Assembly: GCA_030698645.1 (NCBI GenBank)
Contig: JAUYMV010000462.1
Coordinates: forward strand, 1-7,015
DNA: 7,015 nucleotides
Direction of reading: 5' to 3'
DNA from: Mesorhizobium sp.
GTDB taxonomy: Bacteria > Pseudomonadota > Alphaproteobacteria > Rhizobiales > Rhizobiaceae
The position numbers and the translations under genes were made by a program. Below the pieces are notes generated by a model. The model did not search any database. It saw only the letters and a program-made list of their open reading frames with translations, and was not told the DNA's origin. This document shows positions 1-5,894 of the stretch, piece by piece (the first letter of the stretch is position 1; each line of letters starts with the position of its first letter).

Positions 1-408
1 GCGGCGGCGGGGCTGGGCGTTCCCGAATGGGACCGGCTGGAGCCGGTCGAGCTGCTCGCCAATGCGAGCGGCTTCGTCGCGCGCCAACTCGGCCGGCTGA
101 TCGCCAATGCGGACCGGCGCGGCGGGCGCATCGACAAGGCGCAGATCGAGGGGCTGGCGGCGCTCGCCCGGATGATGGACCGCTGGGAGGCGCTCGCCGC
201 GGCGCGCGCGAAACAGGACAGAACGAAGAGCGATGACGAACTCGCCGACATCTTTGCCAAGATCACCGACAAGATCCTCGAACTCGCGGCGTCGGAAGCT
301 GTCCGGATTCGTGGCCGGGACCGTTCCGGCCGCGCGCGCCGGCGACGTGGCGGCGGAGTGGTTCGGCCGGACGCGGCCGGACCAGATCCCGCTGTGGCGG
401 CTGGATGA
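1..408 (+). CDS. Small terminase-like protein (GTA g1 position), 5' truncated by the window
   Basis: This reading frame is open from the first base and stops at TGA 406-408, giving 135 visible residues without a start. The first 97 or so residues look truly coding: third positions are mostly G/C, and the product is helical and charged, with a segment around RIDKAQIEGLAALARMMDRW (residues 48-67) and an amphipathic C-terminal helix around ELADIFAKITDKILELA. From about base 298 the translation turns into an Arg/Gly-rich stretch that is the out-of-frame image of the large terminase, so the functional protein may end near residue 97-100. In RcGTA the gene immediately upstream of the large terminase encodes the small terminase, which recognises DNA and feeds it to the motor. 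Position, size and helical character fit that role. I recognise no family motif, so the function is inferred from context. It overlaps the terminase gene by up to 176 bases. Confidence 0.55.
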   Translation, partial: AAAGLGVPEWDRLEPVELLANASGFVARQLGRLIANADRRGGRIDKAQIEGLAALARMMDRWEALAAARAKQDRTKSDDELADIFAKITDKILELAASEAVRIRGRDRSGRARRRRGGGVVRPDAAGPDPAVAAG

Positions 409-1600
409 GGACGCGCCCGACACCTGGCTGGTCGTCGGCGGGCGCGGCGCCGGCAAGACGCGGCTCGGCGCGGAATGGGTGAACGGGCTGGTGCGCGGCC
501 TGCCGCCCTATGCCGGGATGAAGCGCGGTCTCGACCGCTACGGGCTGATCGCGCTGGTCGGCGAGACGCTGGCCGACGTGCGCGAGGTGATGATCGACGG
601 ACCGTCGGGGATCAGGACGGTGGCGCGCGGCGTGCCGCCGCGCTTCGAGGCGACGCGAAGGCGGCTCGTCTGGGACGAGACCGGCGCGGTGGCGCAGATC
701 TTCTCCTCGGAGGATCCGGAGAGCCTGCGCGGGCCGCAATTCGAGGCGGCCTGGTGCGACGAGCTCGCCAAGTGGAAGAATCTCGAGGCGACCTGGGACA
801 TGCTGCAGTTCGGCCTGCGCCTCGGCGCGCCGCTGCAGCTGATCACCACAACGCCGCGGCCGGTCAAGCTCCTGAAGGGGCTGATGGGCCATCCGCGCGT
901 GCATCTGACGCGGATGCGCACCGAGGACAATGCGCGAAACCTGGCGAAGGGTTTTCTGGACGCGGTGTCCTCGCGCTATGGCGGGACCAGGCTCGGCCGC
1001 CAGGAGCTCGACGGCGAACTGGTCGAGGACCGCGAGGACGCGCTGTGGAGGCGCGACAAGATCGAGGCGGCGACGCGGCCGGTCGACGGCGCGCTCGGGC
1101 GCATCGTCGTGGCGGTCGACCCGCCGGCGAGCGCGCGCAAAAGCTCGGACGCCTGCGGCATCGTGGCGGCCGGGCTGGACGCCGACGGCAAGGCCGTGGT
1201 GCTGGCCGACGCGACCATTTCGGGCGCCTCGCCGGCAGGGTGGGCGGCGCGGGCAGTTGCTCTTTACCACCGGCTCGAGGCGGACTGCATCGTCGCCGAA
1301 GTCAACCAGGGCGGCGACATGGTGGCGGCCGTGCTGCGCCAGGTGGACGCAACCGTGCCGGTTCGATCCGTGCGCGCCAGCCGGGGAAAATGGCTGCGCG
1401 CCGAGCCGGTGGCCGCGCTCTACGAGCAGGGCCGCGTGCGCCACGCGCGGCGCTTCCCGGAGCTGGAGGACGAGATGTGCGACTTCGGTCCGAACGGATT
1501 GAGCTCCGGCCGCTCGCCGGACCGGGTGGATGCGCTGGTCTGGGCGGTCGGCGAACTGATGCTGCGCGGGCGGGGGGAACCGAGGGTCAGGGGGGTGTAG
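233..1600 (+). CDS. Phage/GTA large terminase subunit (DNA-packaging ATPase and nuclease)
   Basis: This is the motor that pumps DNA through the portal into the prohead and cuts it, of the large-terminase type seen in RcGTA-like clusters. The 455-residue reading starts at ATG 233. The Walker A motif GGRGAGKT is at residues 69-76, and the Walker B region AAWCDELAKW at 172-181 has Asp176 and Glu177. The TTTPRP coupling motif is at 205-210. The C-terminal RNase H-fold nuclease shows AVDPPAS (Asp296), VAEVNQGGDMV (Glu356) and SPDRVDALVWAV (Asp430/Asp433) as probable metal ligands. Length is normal for the family. The start is uncertain: residues 1-22 are Ser/Arg/Pro-rich and look like the shadow of the upstream gene, and codon bias settles into this frame only near base 299. 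GTG 311 (weak upstream SD) would leave about 25 residues before the conserved core and is a good alternative. The stop lies 3 bp before a perfect hairpin. Confidence 0.93.
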   Translation: MTNSPTSLPRSPTRSSNSRRRKLSGFVAGTVPAARAGDVAAEWFGRTRPDQIPLWRLDEDAPDTWLVVGGRGAGKTRLGAEWVNGLVRGLPPYAGMKRGLDRYGLIALVGETLADVREVMIDGPSGIRTVARGVPPRFEATRRRLVWDETGAVAQIFSSEDPESLRGPQFEAAWCDELAKWKNLEATWDMLQFGLRLGAPLQLITTTPRPVKLLKGLMGHPRVHLTRMRTEDNARNLAKGFLDAVSSRYGGTRLGRQELDGELVEDREDALWRRDKIEAATRPVDGALGRIVVAVDPPASARKSSDACGIVAAGLDADGKAVVLADATISGASPAGWAARAVALYHRLEADCIVAEVNQGGDMVAAVLRQVDATVPVRSVRASRGKWLRAEPVAALYEQGRVRHARRFPELEDEMCDFGPNGLSSGRSPDRVDALVWAVGELMLRGRGEPRVRGV

Positions 1601-1603
1601 ACT

Positions 1604-1632
1604 CCTTCTCCCCGTCGTTCACGGGGAGAAGG
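1604..1632. terminator. Perfect 12-bp hairpin just after the large terminase gene
   Basis: CCTTCTCCCCGT (1604-1615) pairs perfectly with 1621-1632 across the loop CGTTC, beginning 4 bases after the terminase stop codon. It could act as a transcript-end stabiliser or a partial terminator. No T-run follows it, so it is not a canonical intrinsic terminator, and the same hairpin occurs at 5895-5923 as part of a dispersed repeat. A repeat-element origin is therefore the safer reading. Confidence 0.4.
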
Positions 1633-1809
1633 TCCGGCAGGGAATGAGGGGCGCGCGAGGGCGGGAGTCTTTCCGGCTCGCTTCGCTCGCGACCCCCACC
1701 CGCGCCTGCGGCGTCCTTCGCAGCCTCCCGTCATGCCACCGGCATGACGGGTTCGCTTTCCGCGAACCGGCCGCTCAGCCCCTCAAGGGGGAGGTGGGGC
1801 GTCGCGCCA
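1604..1809. repeat. Composite intergenic palindromic repeat, copy 1
   Basis: This element fills nearly all of the 234-bp gap between the terminase and portal genes and recurs in the same orientation at 5895-6103. It opens with a perfect 12-bp stem with a 5-nt loop (1604-1632, arm CCTTCTCCCCGT, loop CGTTC). A subelement at about 1689-1805 is bounded by near-perfect terminal inverted repeats, GCGACCCCCACC on the left and GGTGGGGCGTCGC on the right. Inside it are a perfect 11-bp stem with loop ACC (1727-1751) and a 6-bp stem (1751-1767, arm GTTCGC). No protein is supported here. The layout resembles RIME/REP-type or MITE-like non-autonomous elements of rhizobial genomes; the exact family is not established from the sequence. 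Confidence 0.85.
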
Positions 1810-1821
1810 AGGCCCAAAATC

Positions 1822-1827
1822 AAAGGA
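1822..1827 (+). promoter_or_regulatory. Ribosome binding site of the portal gene
   Basis: AAAGGA sits 7 bases before ATG 1835. It lies just beyond the end of repeat copy 1 (1809), so the element stops short of the translation signal. It supports ATG 1835 over the in-frame upstream codons, which would lie in repeat DNA. Confidence 0.7.
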
Positions 1828-1834
1828 TCATTTC

Positions 1835-3040
1835 ATGAATCTCATCTGGCCGTTTGCCCGGCGCGCGGTGCGCGTGGCGGAGCGCAAGGAGGCGTCGGGT
1901 TTCGTCGCGCTGCACATGCAGGGCGACGCGGTGTGGACCAGGCGCGATTATGCCGGGCTGGCGCGCGAGGGGTTCATGCGCAATCCGGTGGTGCACCGGG
2001 CGGTGCGGCTGATCGCGGAGGCGGCCTCCGCCGTGCCGTTCCTGCTCTACGAGGGCGAGGCGGAGCATGCGGACCATCCGGTGCTCGACCTGTTGCGGCG
2101 GCCGAACGGACGGCAATCGGGCGCGGCCTTCATGGAGACGCTCTACGGCCATCTGCTGCTCGCCGGCAACGCCTATGCGGAACTGGCTGAGGCCGGCACG
2201 GCGGGCGACGCTGGCGCGGCGCGGGAGCTGCATTTGCTCAGGCCCGACCGGGTGAGCGTGGTGGCGGATACGAATGGCTGGCCGGTGGCGCTCGACTACC
2301 GGGCGGGCAGCGCGAAACGGCGCATCGCGCTTGGGCCGGAGACGGGTCCGGGCGCGCTGCAGCTGACGCTGTTCCACCCGCTCGACGACCATTACGGCTT
2401 CGCGCCGCTGCAGGCGGCCTCCATGGCGCTCGATACGCACAATGCGGCGGCGCGCTGGAACAAGGCGCTGCTCGACAATTCGGCACGACCCTCCGGCGCG
2501 CTGGTCTACGCGCCGAAGGACGGCGGCGGCCTGACCGACGAGCAGTTCGACCGGCTGAAGGCGGATCTGGAGGAGCAGTATTCGGGCGTCGCCCGCGCCG
2601 GCCGGCCGCTCATCCTCGACGGCGGGCTCGACTGGAAGGCGATGGGGCTGACGCCGAAGGACATGGATTTCATCGAGGCCAAGAACGCCGCCAGCCGCGA
2701 CATCGCGCTCGCCTTCGGCGTGCCGCCGATGCTGCTCGGCATCCCCGGCGACAACACGTTTTCCAACTACCAGGAGGCCAACCGCGCCTTCTACCGCCTG
2801 ACCGTGCTGCCGCTGATCGGCCGCATCGCCGGCGAGCTGTCGCACTGGCTGGGCGCGAAGTTTTCGGCCGATGTCCGGCTCTGGTACGACGCCGACCAGA
2901 TCGAGGGCCTGTCGCTCGACCGGGAAGCACTGTGGCGGCGGGTCGGGGCGGCGGAGTTTTTGAGCGACGACGAGAAGCGGGAGGCGGTGGGGTATGGGAG
3001 GCGGGAAGACCGGCAGTCGGCAGTCGGCAATCGGCAGTAG
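1835..3040 (+). CDS. HK97-family phage/GTA portal protein
   Basis: The portal forms the dodecameric ring at one capsid vertex through which DNA enters and on which the terminase and the head-tail connector dock. The 401-residue product matches the HK97-type portal family in its recognisable stretches. These are the N-terminal VVHRAVRLIAEAASAVPFLLY (residues 52-72), the YGHLLLAGNAYAEL block (104-117), LFHPLDDHYGFAPLQAA (179-195), and the hallmark DIALAFGVPPMLLGIPGDNTFSNYQEANRAFY (289-320). The start is ATG 1835 with AAAGGA 7 bases upstream. The conserved part ends near AAEFLSDDEKREAVGYG (372-388). The last nine residues (393-401) and the TAG are encoded by an array of 7-bp repeats, so the native C terminus appears to have been replaced. 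That tail is unlikely to carry function. Family assignment is firm; calling it a GTA rather than a prophage portal rests on the neighbours. Confidence 0.93.
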   Translation: MNLIWPFARRAVRVAERKEASGFVALHMQGDAVWTRRDYAGLAREGFMRNPVVHRAVRLIAEAASAVPFLLYEGEAEHADHPVLDLLRRPNGRQSGAAFMETLYGHLLLAGNAYAELAEAGTAGDAGAARELHLLRPDRVSVVADTNGWPVALDYRAGSAKRRIALGPETGPGALQLTLFHPLDDHYGFAPLQAASMALDTHNAAARWNKALLDNSARPSGALVYAPKDGGGLTDEQFDRLKADLEEQYSGVARAGRPLILDGGLDWKAMGLTPKDMDFIEAKNAASRDIALAFGVPPMLLGIPGDNTFSNYQEANRAFYRLTVLPLIGRIAGELSHWLGAKFSADVRLWYDADQIEGLSLDREALWRRVGAAEFLSDDEKREAVGYGRREDRQSAVGNRQ

Positions 3041-3132
3041 GCAGTAGGGCGAATGGCGAATGGTGACATGCCAAGGATAGCCACTCTTCTACTCCCTACT
3101 CCCTACTCCCTATTGCCGATTGCCGACTGCCG
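3011..3132. repeat. Inverted arrays of 7-bp repeats (heptad element) across the portal 3' end
   Basis: The left array, 3011-3066, is eight consecutive 7-bp units: CGGCAGT, CGGCAGT, CGGCAAT, CGGCAGT, AGGCAGT, AGGGCGA, ATGGCGA, ATGGTGA. The right array, 3091-3132, is six units that read on the opposite strand as CGGCAGT, CGGCAAT twice and AGGGAGT three times. The two arrays are therefore inverted relative to each other, with about 24 bp between them, and could form a cruciform or a long RNA hairpin. The left array lies inside the end of the portal reading frame and supplies its TAG. The right array ends 20 bp before the start of the next gene, leaving that gene's ribosome binding site intact. 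No protein is supported between 3041 and 3152. Confidence 0.85.
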
Positions 3133-3142
3133 CAACTCCTCC

Positions 3143-3146
3143 GGAG
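3143..3146 (+). promoter_or_regulatory. Ribosome binding site deciding the start of the small membrane protein
   Basis: GGAG lies 6 bases upstream of ATG 3153. The frame is also open upstream to TTG 3120, but that codon lies inside the right heptad array and has no such site, so ATG 3153 is the preferred start. Confidence 0.65.
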
Positions 3147-3152
3147 CACCCC

Positions 3153-3479
3153 ATGACCCCCCTCTCCGAAACCGCCTGGCTCTGGCTCGCCAAGGGCGCG
3201 GGCGCGGTGGCGGGGTCGGCGATTTCGCTGGCCTATCTGCTGCCGTCCGGACGCCGCGAGGCGGCGATCAGGTTCGCGGTGGGGGTGGTGTCGGGGCTGG
3301 TCTTCGGCGGCGCGGCGGGGCTGAAGATCGCGCAGGAACTGGGCATCGCGGGCGAGATCGGCGCGGCGGAGCTGATGCTGGTCGGATCGGCGGCGGCCAG
3401 CCTCTGCGCCTGGTGGGCGGTCGGCTTCGTCATGCGCGCGCTGTCGCGCGGCGCGGGAACGGGCGGGTCGCCTGGGTAG
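3153..3479 (+). CDS. Small three-segment membrane protein of the GTA head cluster (probably DUF6107)
   Basis: This 108-residue protein has three hydrophobic, Gly/Ala-rich stretches, about residues 10-30 (containing GAGAVAGSAISLAYLL), 38-58 (AIRFAVGVVSGLVFGGAAGL) and 72-97 (ELMLVGSAAASLCAWWAVGF). A short basic turn (SGRREA) lies between the first two. It is therefore probably an inner-membrane protein, unlike every other product here. A small gene sits in this slot, between portal and protease, in many GTA-like clusters of Hyphomicrobiales. From memory the sequence fits the uncharacterised DUF6107 family; I could not check this. Its role is unknown. A holin-like or pinholin-like activity, or a membrane anchor for prohead assembly, are guesses that only its topology supports. 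The start is ATG 3153, with GGAG 6 bases upstream. Confidence 0.8.
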   Translation: MTPLSETAWLWLAKGAGAVAGSAISLAYLLPSGRREAAIRFAVGVVSGLVFGGAAGLKIAQELGIAGEIGAAELMLVGSAAASLCAWWAVGFVMRALSRGAGTGGSPG

Positions 3480-3489
3480 AGTGTTTGTG

Positions 3490-3521
3490 GTTGCGCTCAC
3501 GCGATTGGCGGTGCGCGCAAC
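3490..3521. terminator. Hairpin after the small membrane protein gene
   Basis: GTTGCGCTCAC (3490-3500) pairs with GTGCGCGCAAC (3511-3521) with one mismatch and a 10-nt loop, starting 11 bases after the stop codon. An outer AGTGTT/AACACT match (3480-3485 and 3519-3524) is an alternative pairing. There is no downstream T-run, so a terminator role is tentative; it may instead stabilise the transcript end. Confidence 0.35.
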
Positions 3522-3530
3522 ACTGCCGCA

Positions 3531-3657
3531 CGTCATCCTCGGGCTTGTCCCGAGGATCTGCCGCCTTTGAAGTCTAGCCTCGGCGATTGCTCTTCGAAGG
3601 GCCTCGGCGCGAACTCATCGGCCGCAGCTGAACCTCGGCACACGCCCGCGGATGACG
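3531..3657. repeat. 127-bp intergenic element with 8-bp terminal inverted repeats
   Basis: CGTCATCC (3531-3538) is the exact inverted repeat of GGATGACG (3650-3657). Near its left end is a perfect 9-bp stem, ATCCTCGGG (3535-3543) with 3549-3557, and loop CTTGT. Sequences of this ATCCTCGGG-CTTGT-CCCGAGGAT type are familiar to me as common intergenic repeats in rhizobial genomes, but that is recollection. The element occupies the middle of the 297-bp gap between the membrane protein and the protease. The remaining stretch, 3658-3765, shows nothing I can name. Confidence 0.6.
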
Positions 3658-3776
3658 CCCGGTGGCACACGCCAGTCACCACGGCGCTGGCGCGGCGGCG
3701 ATGGTCGGCAGCCGGCACGGCTTGACCGCCACCCGCGCGAACGCGGCCGTCACAACATTCATAACAGGAGACCGAC

Positions 3777-4415
3777 ATGGCTACCGATCCGACGCGGCGC
3801 GGCGTGGAGCGCAAGTTTGCTGGCGTGACCTTTGCCGACCTCGAGCCGGACGGCGCGTTTTCCGGCTATGCCAGCCTGTTCGGCAAGGTCGACATGGCGC
3901 GCGACGCGGTCGAGGCGGGCGCGTTTCGGCGCTCGCTCCGGCAGCGCGGGCCGGAGAGCGTGCGCATGCTCTACCAGCACGATCCGAACCAGCCGATCGG
4001 CCGCTGGACCGAGATCCGCGAGGATGCGCGCGGCCTCTTCGTGCGCGGGCGATTGACGCCAGGCGTCGCCAGGTCGCGCGAGGTGCTGCAACTGATGCGC
4101 GCCGGCGCGCTCGACGGCCTGTCGATCGGCTTTCGCACGGTGCGCGCGCGCAAGGACGTCCAGAGCGGCGTCCGGCGCATCCTCGAGGCGGACCTCTGGG
4201 AAATCTCGGTGGTGACGTTCCCGATGCTGCCCGAGGCGCGCATCGCGCAGGTGAAGCATGCCGCCCGCGCGCGGGCCTGGACCGGCGGGCGGGCGGAAAT
4301 GCGCCGGATCGACCGAGGTCTGCGCTATGCGCCGCACTGGCCTCAACCCGTCACTCTCGTGGAGATGTTCCGCGAGGCGGCACGACAACTCCATGGAAAG
4401 GACAGACAATGGTGA
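3777..4415 (+). CDS. HK97-family prohead (maturation) protease
   Basis: This serine protease (MEROPS U35/S78, HK97 gp4-like) is packaged in the prohead, removes the N-terminal scaffold part of the capsid protein and then degrades itself. The 212-residue product opens with the family's GAFSGYASLFGKVDMARDAV (residues 26-45). It shows the catalytic His68 in MLYQHDP, Ser116 in DGLSIGF, and a likely acidic partner Glu143 in LWEISVVTFPMLPEA. The start is ATG 3777 with AGGAG 6 bases upstream. The conserved domain ends near residue 165. The last 45 or so residues are low in recognisable family features, and the last 15 codons use poor codons because they read through the ribosome binding site of the capsid gene, so an earlier native stop may have been lost. 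The gene overlaps the capsid gene by 7 bases, which suggests coupled translation. Confidence 0.92.
   Translation: MATDPTRRGVERKFAGVTFADLEPDGAFSGYASLFGKVDMARDAVEAGAFRRSLRQRGPESVRMLYQHDPNQPIGRWTEIREDARGLFVRGRLTPGVARSREVLQLMRAGALDGLSIGFRTVRARKDVQSGVRRILEADLWEISVVTFPMLPEARIAQVKHAARARAWTGGRAEMRRIDRGLRYAPHWPQPVTLVEMFREAARQLHGKDRQW
4397..4402 (+). promoter_or_regulatory. Ribosome binding site of the capsid gene, inside the protease gene
   Basis: AAAGGA lies 6 bases before ATG 4409 and within the last codons of the protease gene. It fixes the capsid start at 4409. The same frame stays open far upstream, but that part is the out-of-frame image of the protease gene. Confidence 0.75.
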
Positions 4416-5656
4416 ACGATGCACGTCCCGCGCCGGAGCTGAAGGGCACCGGCGACGATCTCGCCGGCGCCTTCGGCGAATTCATGACCGCCTTCGAGGC
4501 GTTCAAGGAAAGCAATGACGAGCGGCTGGCGCAGATCGAGACGCGCTTCGGCGCGGATGTGGTGACGACCGAGAAGGTCGATCGCATCAGCCGGGCGCTC
4601 GACGAGCAGAAGCGCGCGCTCGACCAGCTGCAGCTCAAGCGCGCGCGGCCGGCGCTGAACCGCGAGGCGGGCAGCCTTGCTGGGGCAGAGCACAAGGAGG
4701 CGTTCGAGGCCTATGTGCGCTCGGGTGACGACCGGCAGCTCAGGGCGCTCGATTCCAAGGCGATGTCCTATGGCTCGGCGCAGGATGGCGGCTATCTGGT
4801 GCCGGACGAGACGGAAGCCGAGATCGGCAAGCGGCTCGCCGCCATCTCGCCGATCCGCTCGATCGCGTCGGTGCGCCAGGTGTCGAGCGCGGTGCTGAAG
4901 AAGCCGTTCCAGCTGACCGGTCCGGCGGCCGGCTGGGTGGCCGAGACCGCGGCCAGGCCGCAGACGGCGAGCCCGACGCTGAGCGAACTGCAGTTTCCGG
5001 CGATGGAGCTCTACGCCATGCCGGCGGCGACCGCGTCGCTGTTGGAAGACAGCGCGGTCGATCTGGACCAGTGGATCTCCGGCGAGGTGGAGGCGGCCTT
5101 CGCCGAGCAGGAGGGCACCGCCTTCGTGACCGGCGACGGCACCAACAGGCCGAAGGGTTTCCTCGATTATCCCGTGGTGGCGGAGGGCTCCTGGTCGTGG
5201 GGCAATCTCGGCTATGTCGCGACCGGCGTCGCCGGCGCGCTGCCGGCGAGCCATGCGTCCGACGTGCTGATCGACACGGTCTACGCGATCCGCGCCGGCT
5301 ACCGGCAGAATGCGAGCTGGGTGATGAACCGCAAGGTGCAGGCCTCGATCCGCAAGCTGAAGGATGCCGACGGCAACTATCTCTGGCAGCCGCCGGCCGC
5401 GCCCGGCAGCCGCGCCATGCTGATGGGCTTTCCCGTCGTCGAGGCCGAGGACATGCCGGACGCGGCGACCGACGAGACGCCGATCGCCTTCGGCGATTTC
5501 GGCCGCGGCTACCTGGTCGTCGACCGCACCGGGGTGCGCGTGCTGCGCGATCCCTATTCGGCGAAACCCTATGTGCTGTTCTACACGACCAAGCGGGTCG
5601 GGGGAGGGGTGCAGGACTTCAATGCGATCAAGCTGCTGAAGTATGGGGTTTCCTGA
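4409..5656 (+). CDS. HK97-family major capsid protein
   Basis: This is the main shell protein of the head, 415 residues. Residues 1-115 are the expected scaffold (delta) domain: acidic and helical, with a coiled-coil-like stretch at about 35-80 (ERLAQIETRF through RALDEQKRALDQLQLKRARP). It is probably cut off by the adjacent protease near the KAMSYGSAQDGGYLVPDE segment (117-134), where mature HK97-type shells usually begin; the exact site is not visible. The mature part carries the family signatures SPIRSIASV (147-155), EDSAVDLDQWISGEVEAAFA (213-232), the GDGTNRPKGFLDY loop (242-254) and the C-terminal DPYSAKPYVLFYTTKRVGGGV (381-401). Length is typical of GTA and phage shells. It overlaps the protease stop by 7 bases. 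The stop is followed 2 bp later by a long imperfect palindrome and a 576-bp gap, so transcript levels may differ on the two sides. Confidence 0.95.
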   Translation: MVNDARPAPELKGTGDDLAGAFGEFMTAFEAFKESNDERLAQIETRFGADVVTTEKVDRISRALDEQKRALDQLQLKRARPALNREAGSLAGAEHKEAFEAYVRSGDDRQLRALDSKAMSYGSAQDGGYLVPDETEAEIGKRLAAISPIRSIASVRQVSSAVLKKPFQLTGPAAGWVAETAARPQTASPTLSELQFPAMELYAMPAATASLLEDSAVDLDQWISGEVEAAFAEQEGTAFVTGDGTNRPKGFLDYPVVAEGSWSWGNLGYVATGVAGALPASHASDVLIDTVYAIRAGYRQNASWVMNRKVQASIRKLKDADGNYLWQPPAAPGSRAMLMGFPVVEAEDMPDAATDETPIAFGDFGRGYLVVDRTGVRVLRDPYSAKPYVLFYTTKRVGGGVQDFNAIKLLKYGVS

Positions 5657-5658
5657 TC

Positions 5659-5797
5659 GACCGGCCGAAATCCGCGCCGGTGGTCACCTGGCGTGGTTTT
5701 CTGCGCTTCCGGTGCTCACGGACTTGAATGTCCGCTGCGCTCCGGTTCTCGAAAACCACGCCATCTGACTCACCGGCCCGAATTTCCATCCGGCCGA
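5659..5797. repeat. Long imperfect palindrome downstream of the capsid gene
   Basis: A perfect 12-bp pair, TGGCGTGGTTTT (5689-5700) with AAAACCACGCCA (5752-5763), forms the heart of the palindrome. Inside it, CGGAC (5719-5723) pairs with GTCCG (5730-5734), and the flanks of that pair also match imperfectly (CCGGTGCTCACGGAC against CCGGAGCGCAGCGGAC on the other strand). Outside it, CCGGTG (5677-5682) matches CACCGG (5771-5776), and GAAAT (5667-5671) matches ATTTC (5782-5786). The whole folds as an interrupted stem of about 139 bp. It could protect or end the capsid transcript, but its complexity looks more like a dispersed intergenic element. Confidence 0.75.
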
Positions 5798-5843
5798 TCC
5801 AGCGCCAGGCCGTATTGAGCGCTTGCGCTGCCCCTCACCCTTA

Positions 5844-5873
5844 CCCTCTCCCCCGTGAACGACGGGGAGAGGG
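5844..5873. repeat. REP-like hairpin, inverted relative of the 5895-5923 hairpin
   Basis: CCCTCTCCCCCGT (5844-5856) pairs with ACGGGGAGAGGG (5862-5873), with one bulged C and the loop GAACG. The GTGAACGAC core is the exact reverse complement of the GTCGTTCAC core of the hairpins at 1604 and 5895. This is therefore a related unit in the opposite orientation, separated by about 21 bp from the next. Confidence 0.7.
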
Positions 5874-5894
5874 GGCGCCGACGGTAGAGCTCGT

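Noticed and set aside
263..1444. Long open frame on the minus strand opposite the terminase gene (393 residues)
   Set aside because: The product is rich in Arg, His and Ala with no family match, and it mirrors the codon bias of the terminase gene; a typical high-GC shadow.
1604..1632. Canonical intrinsic terminator after the terminase gene
   Set aside because: The stem is strong but no T-run follows, and the hairpin belongs to a dispersed repeat; kept only as a low-confidence terminator candidate.
475..1647. Plus-strand frame overlapping the terminase gene (390 residues)
   Set aside because: Arg/Gly/Ala-rich out-of-frame translation; the terminase frame carries all catalytic motifs.
1420..1734. 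Minus-strand frames at 1420-1734 and 5684-6028 that share the peptide PSPRERRGEG
   Set aside because: The shared peptide is only the translation of the hairpin in the two repeat copies, not a conserved protein.
1744..2190. Plus-strand frames starting at 1744 and 6038 with similar N termini (SANRPLSPS)
   Set aside because: The similarity comes from the two copies of the composite repeat. The second frame continues into the connector gene, whose real start is ATG 6233.
1820..2845. Long minus-strand frame opposite the portal gene (341 residues)
   Set aside because: Low-complexity Arg-rich translation, opposite a well-supported portal gene.
3011..3132. CRISPR-like array
   Set aside because: The units are 7 bp, contiguous, without spacers and arranged in two inverted blocks; no cas gene is near.
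3662..4408. Upstream in-frame extension of the capsid gene
   Set aside because: Its translation is the out-of-frame image of the protease gene, and the capsid has a clear ribosome binding site at 4397-4402.
4343..5254. Minus-strand frame opposite the capsid gene (303 residues)
   Set aside because: Same reason: a shadow of a strongly supported gene, with no motif.
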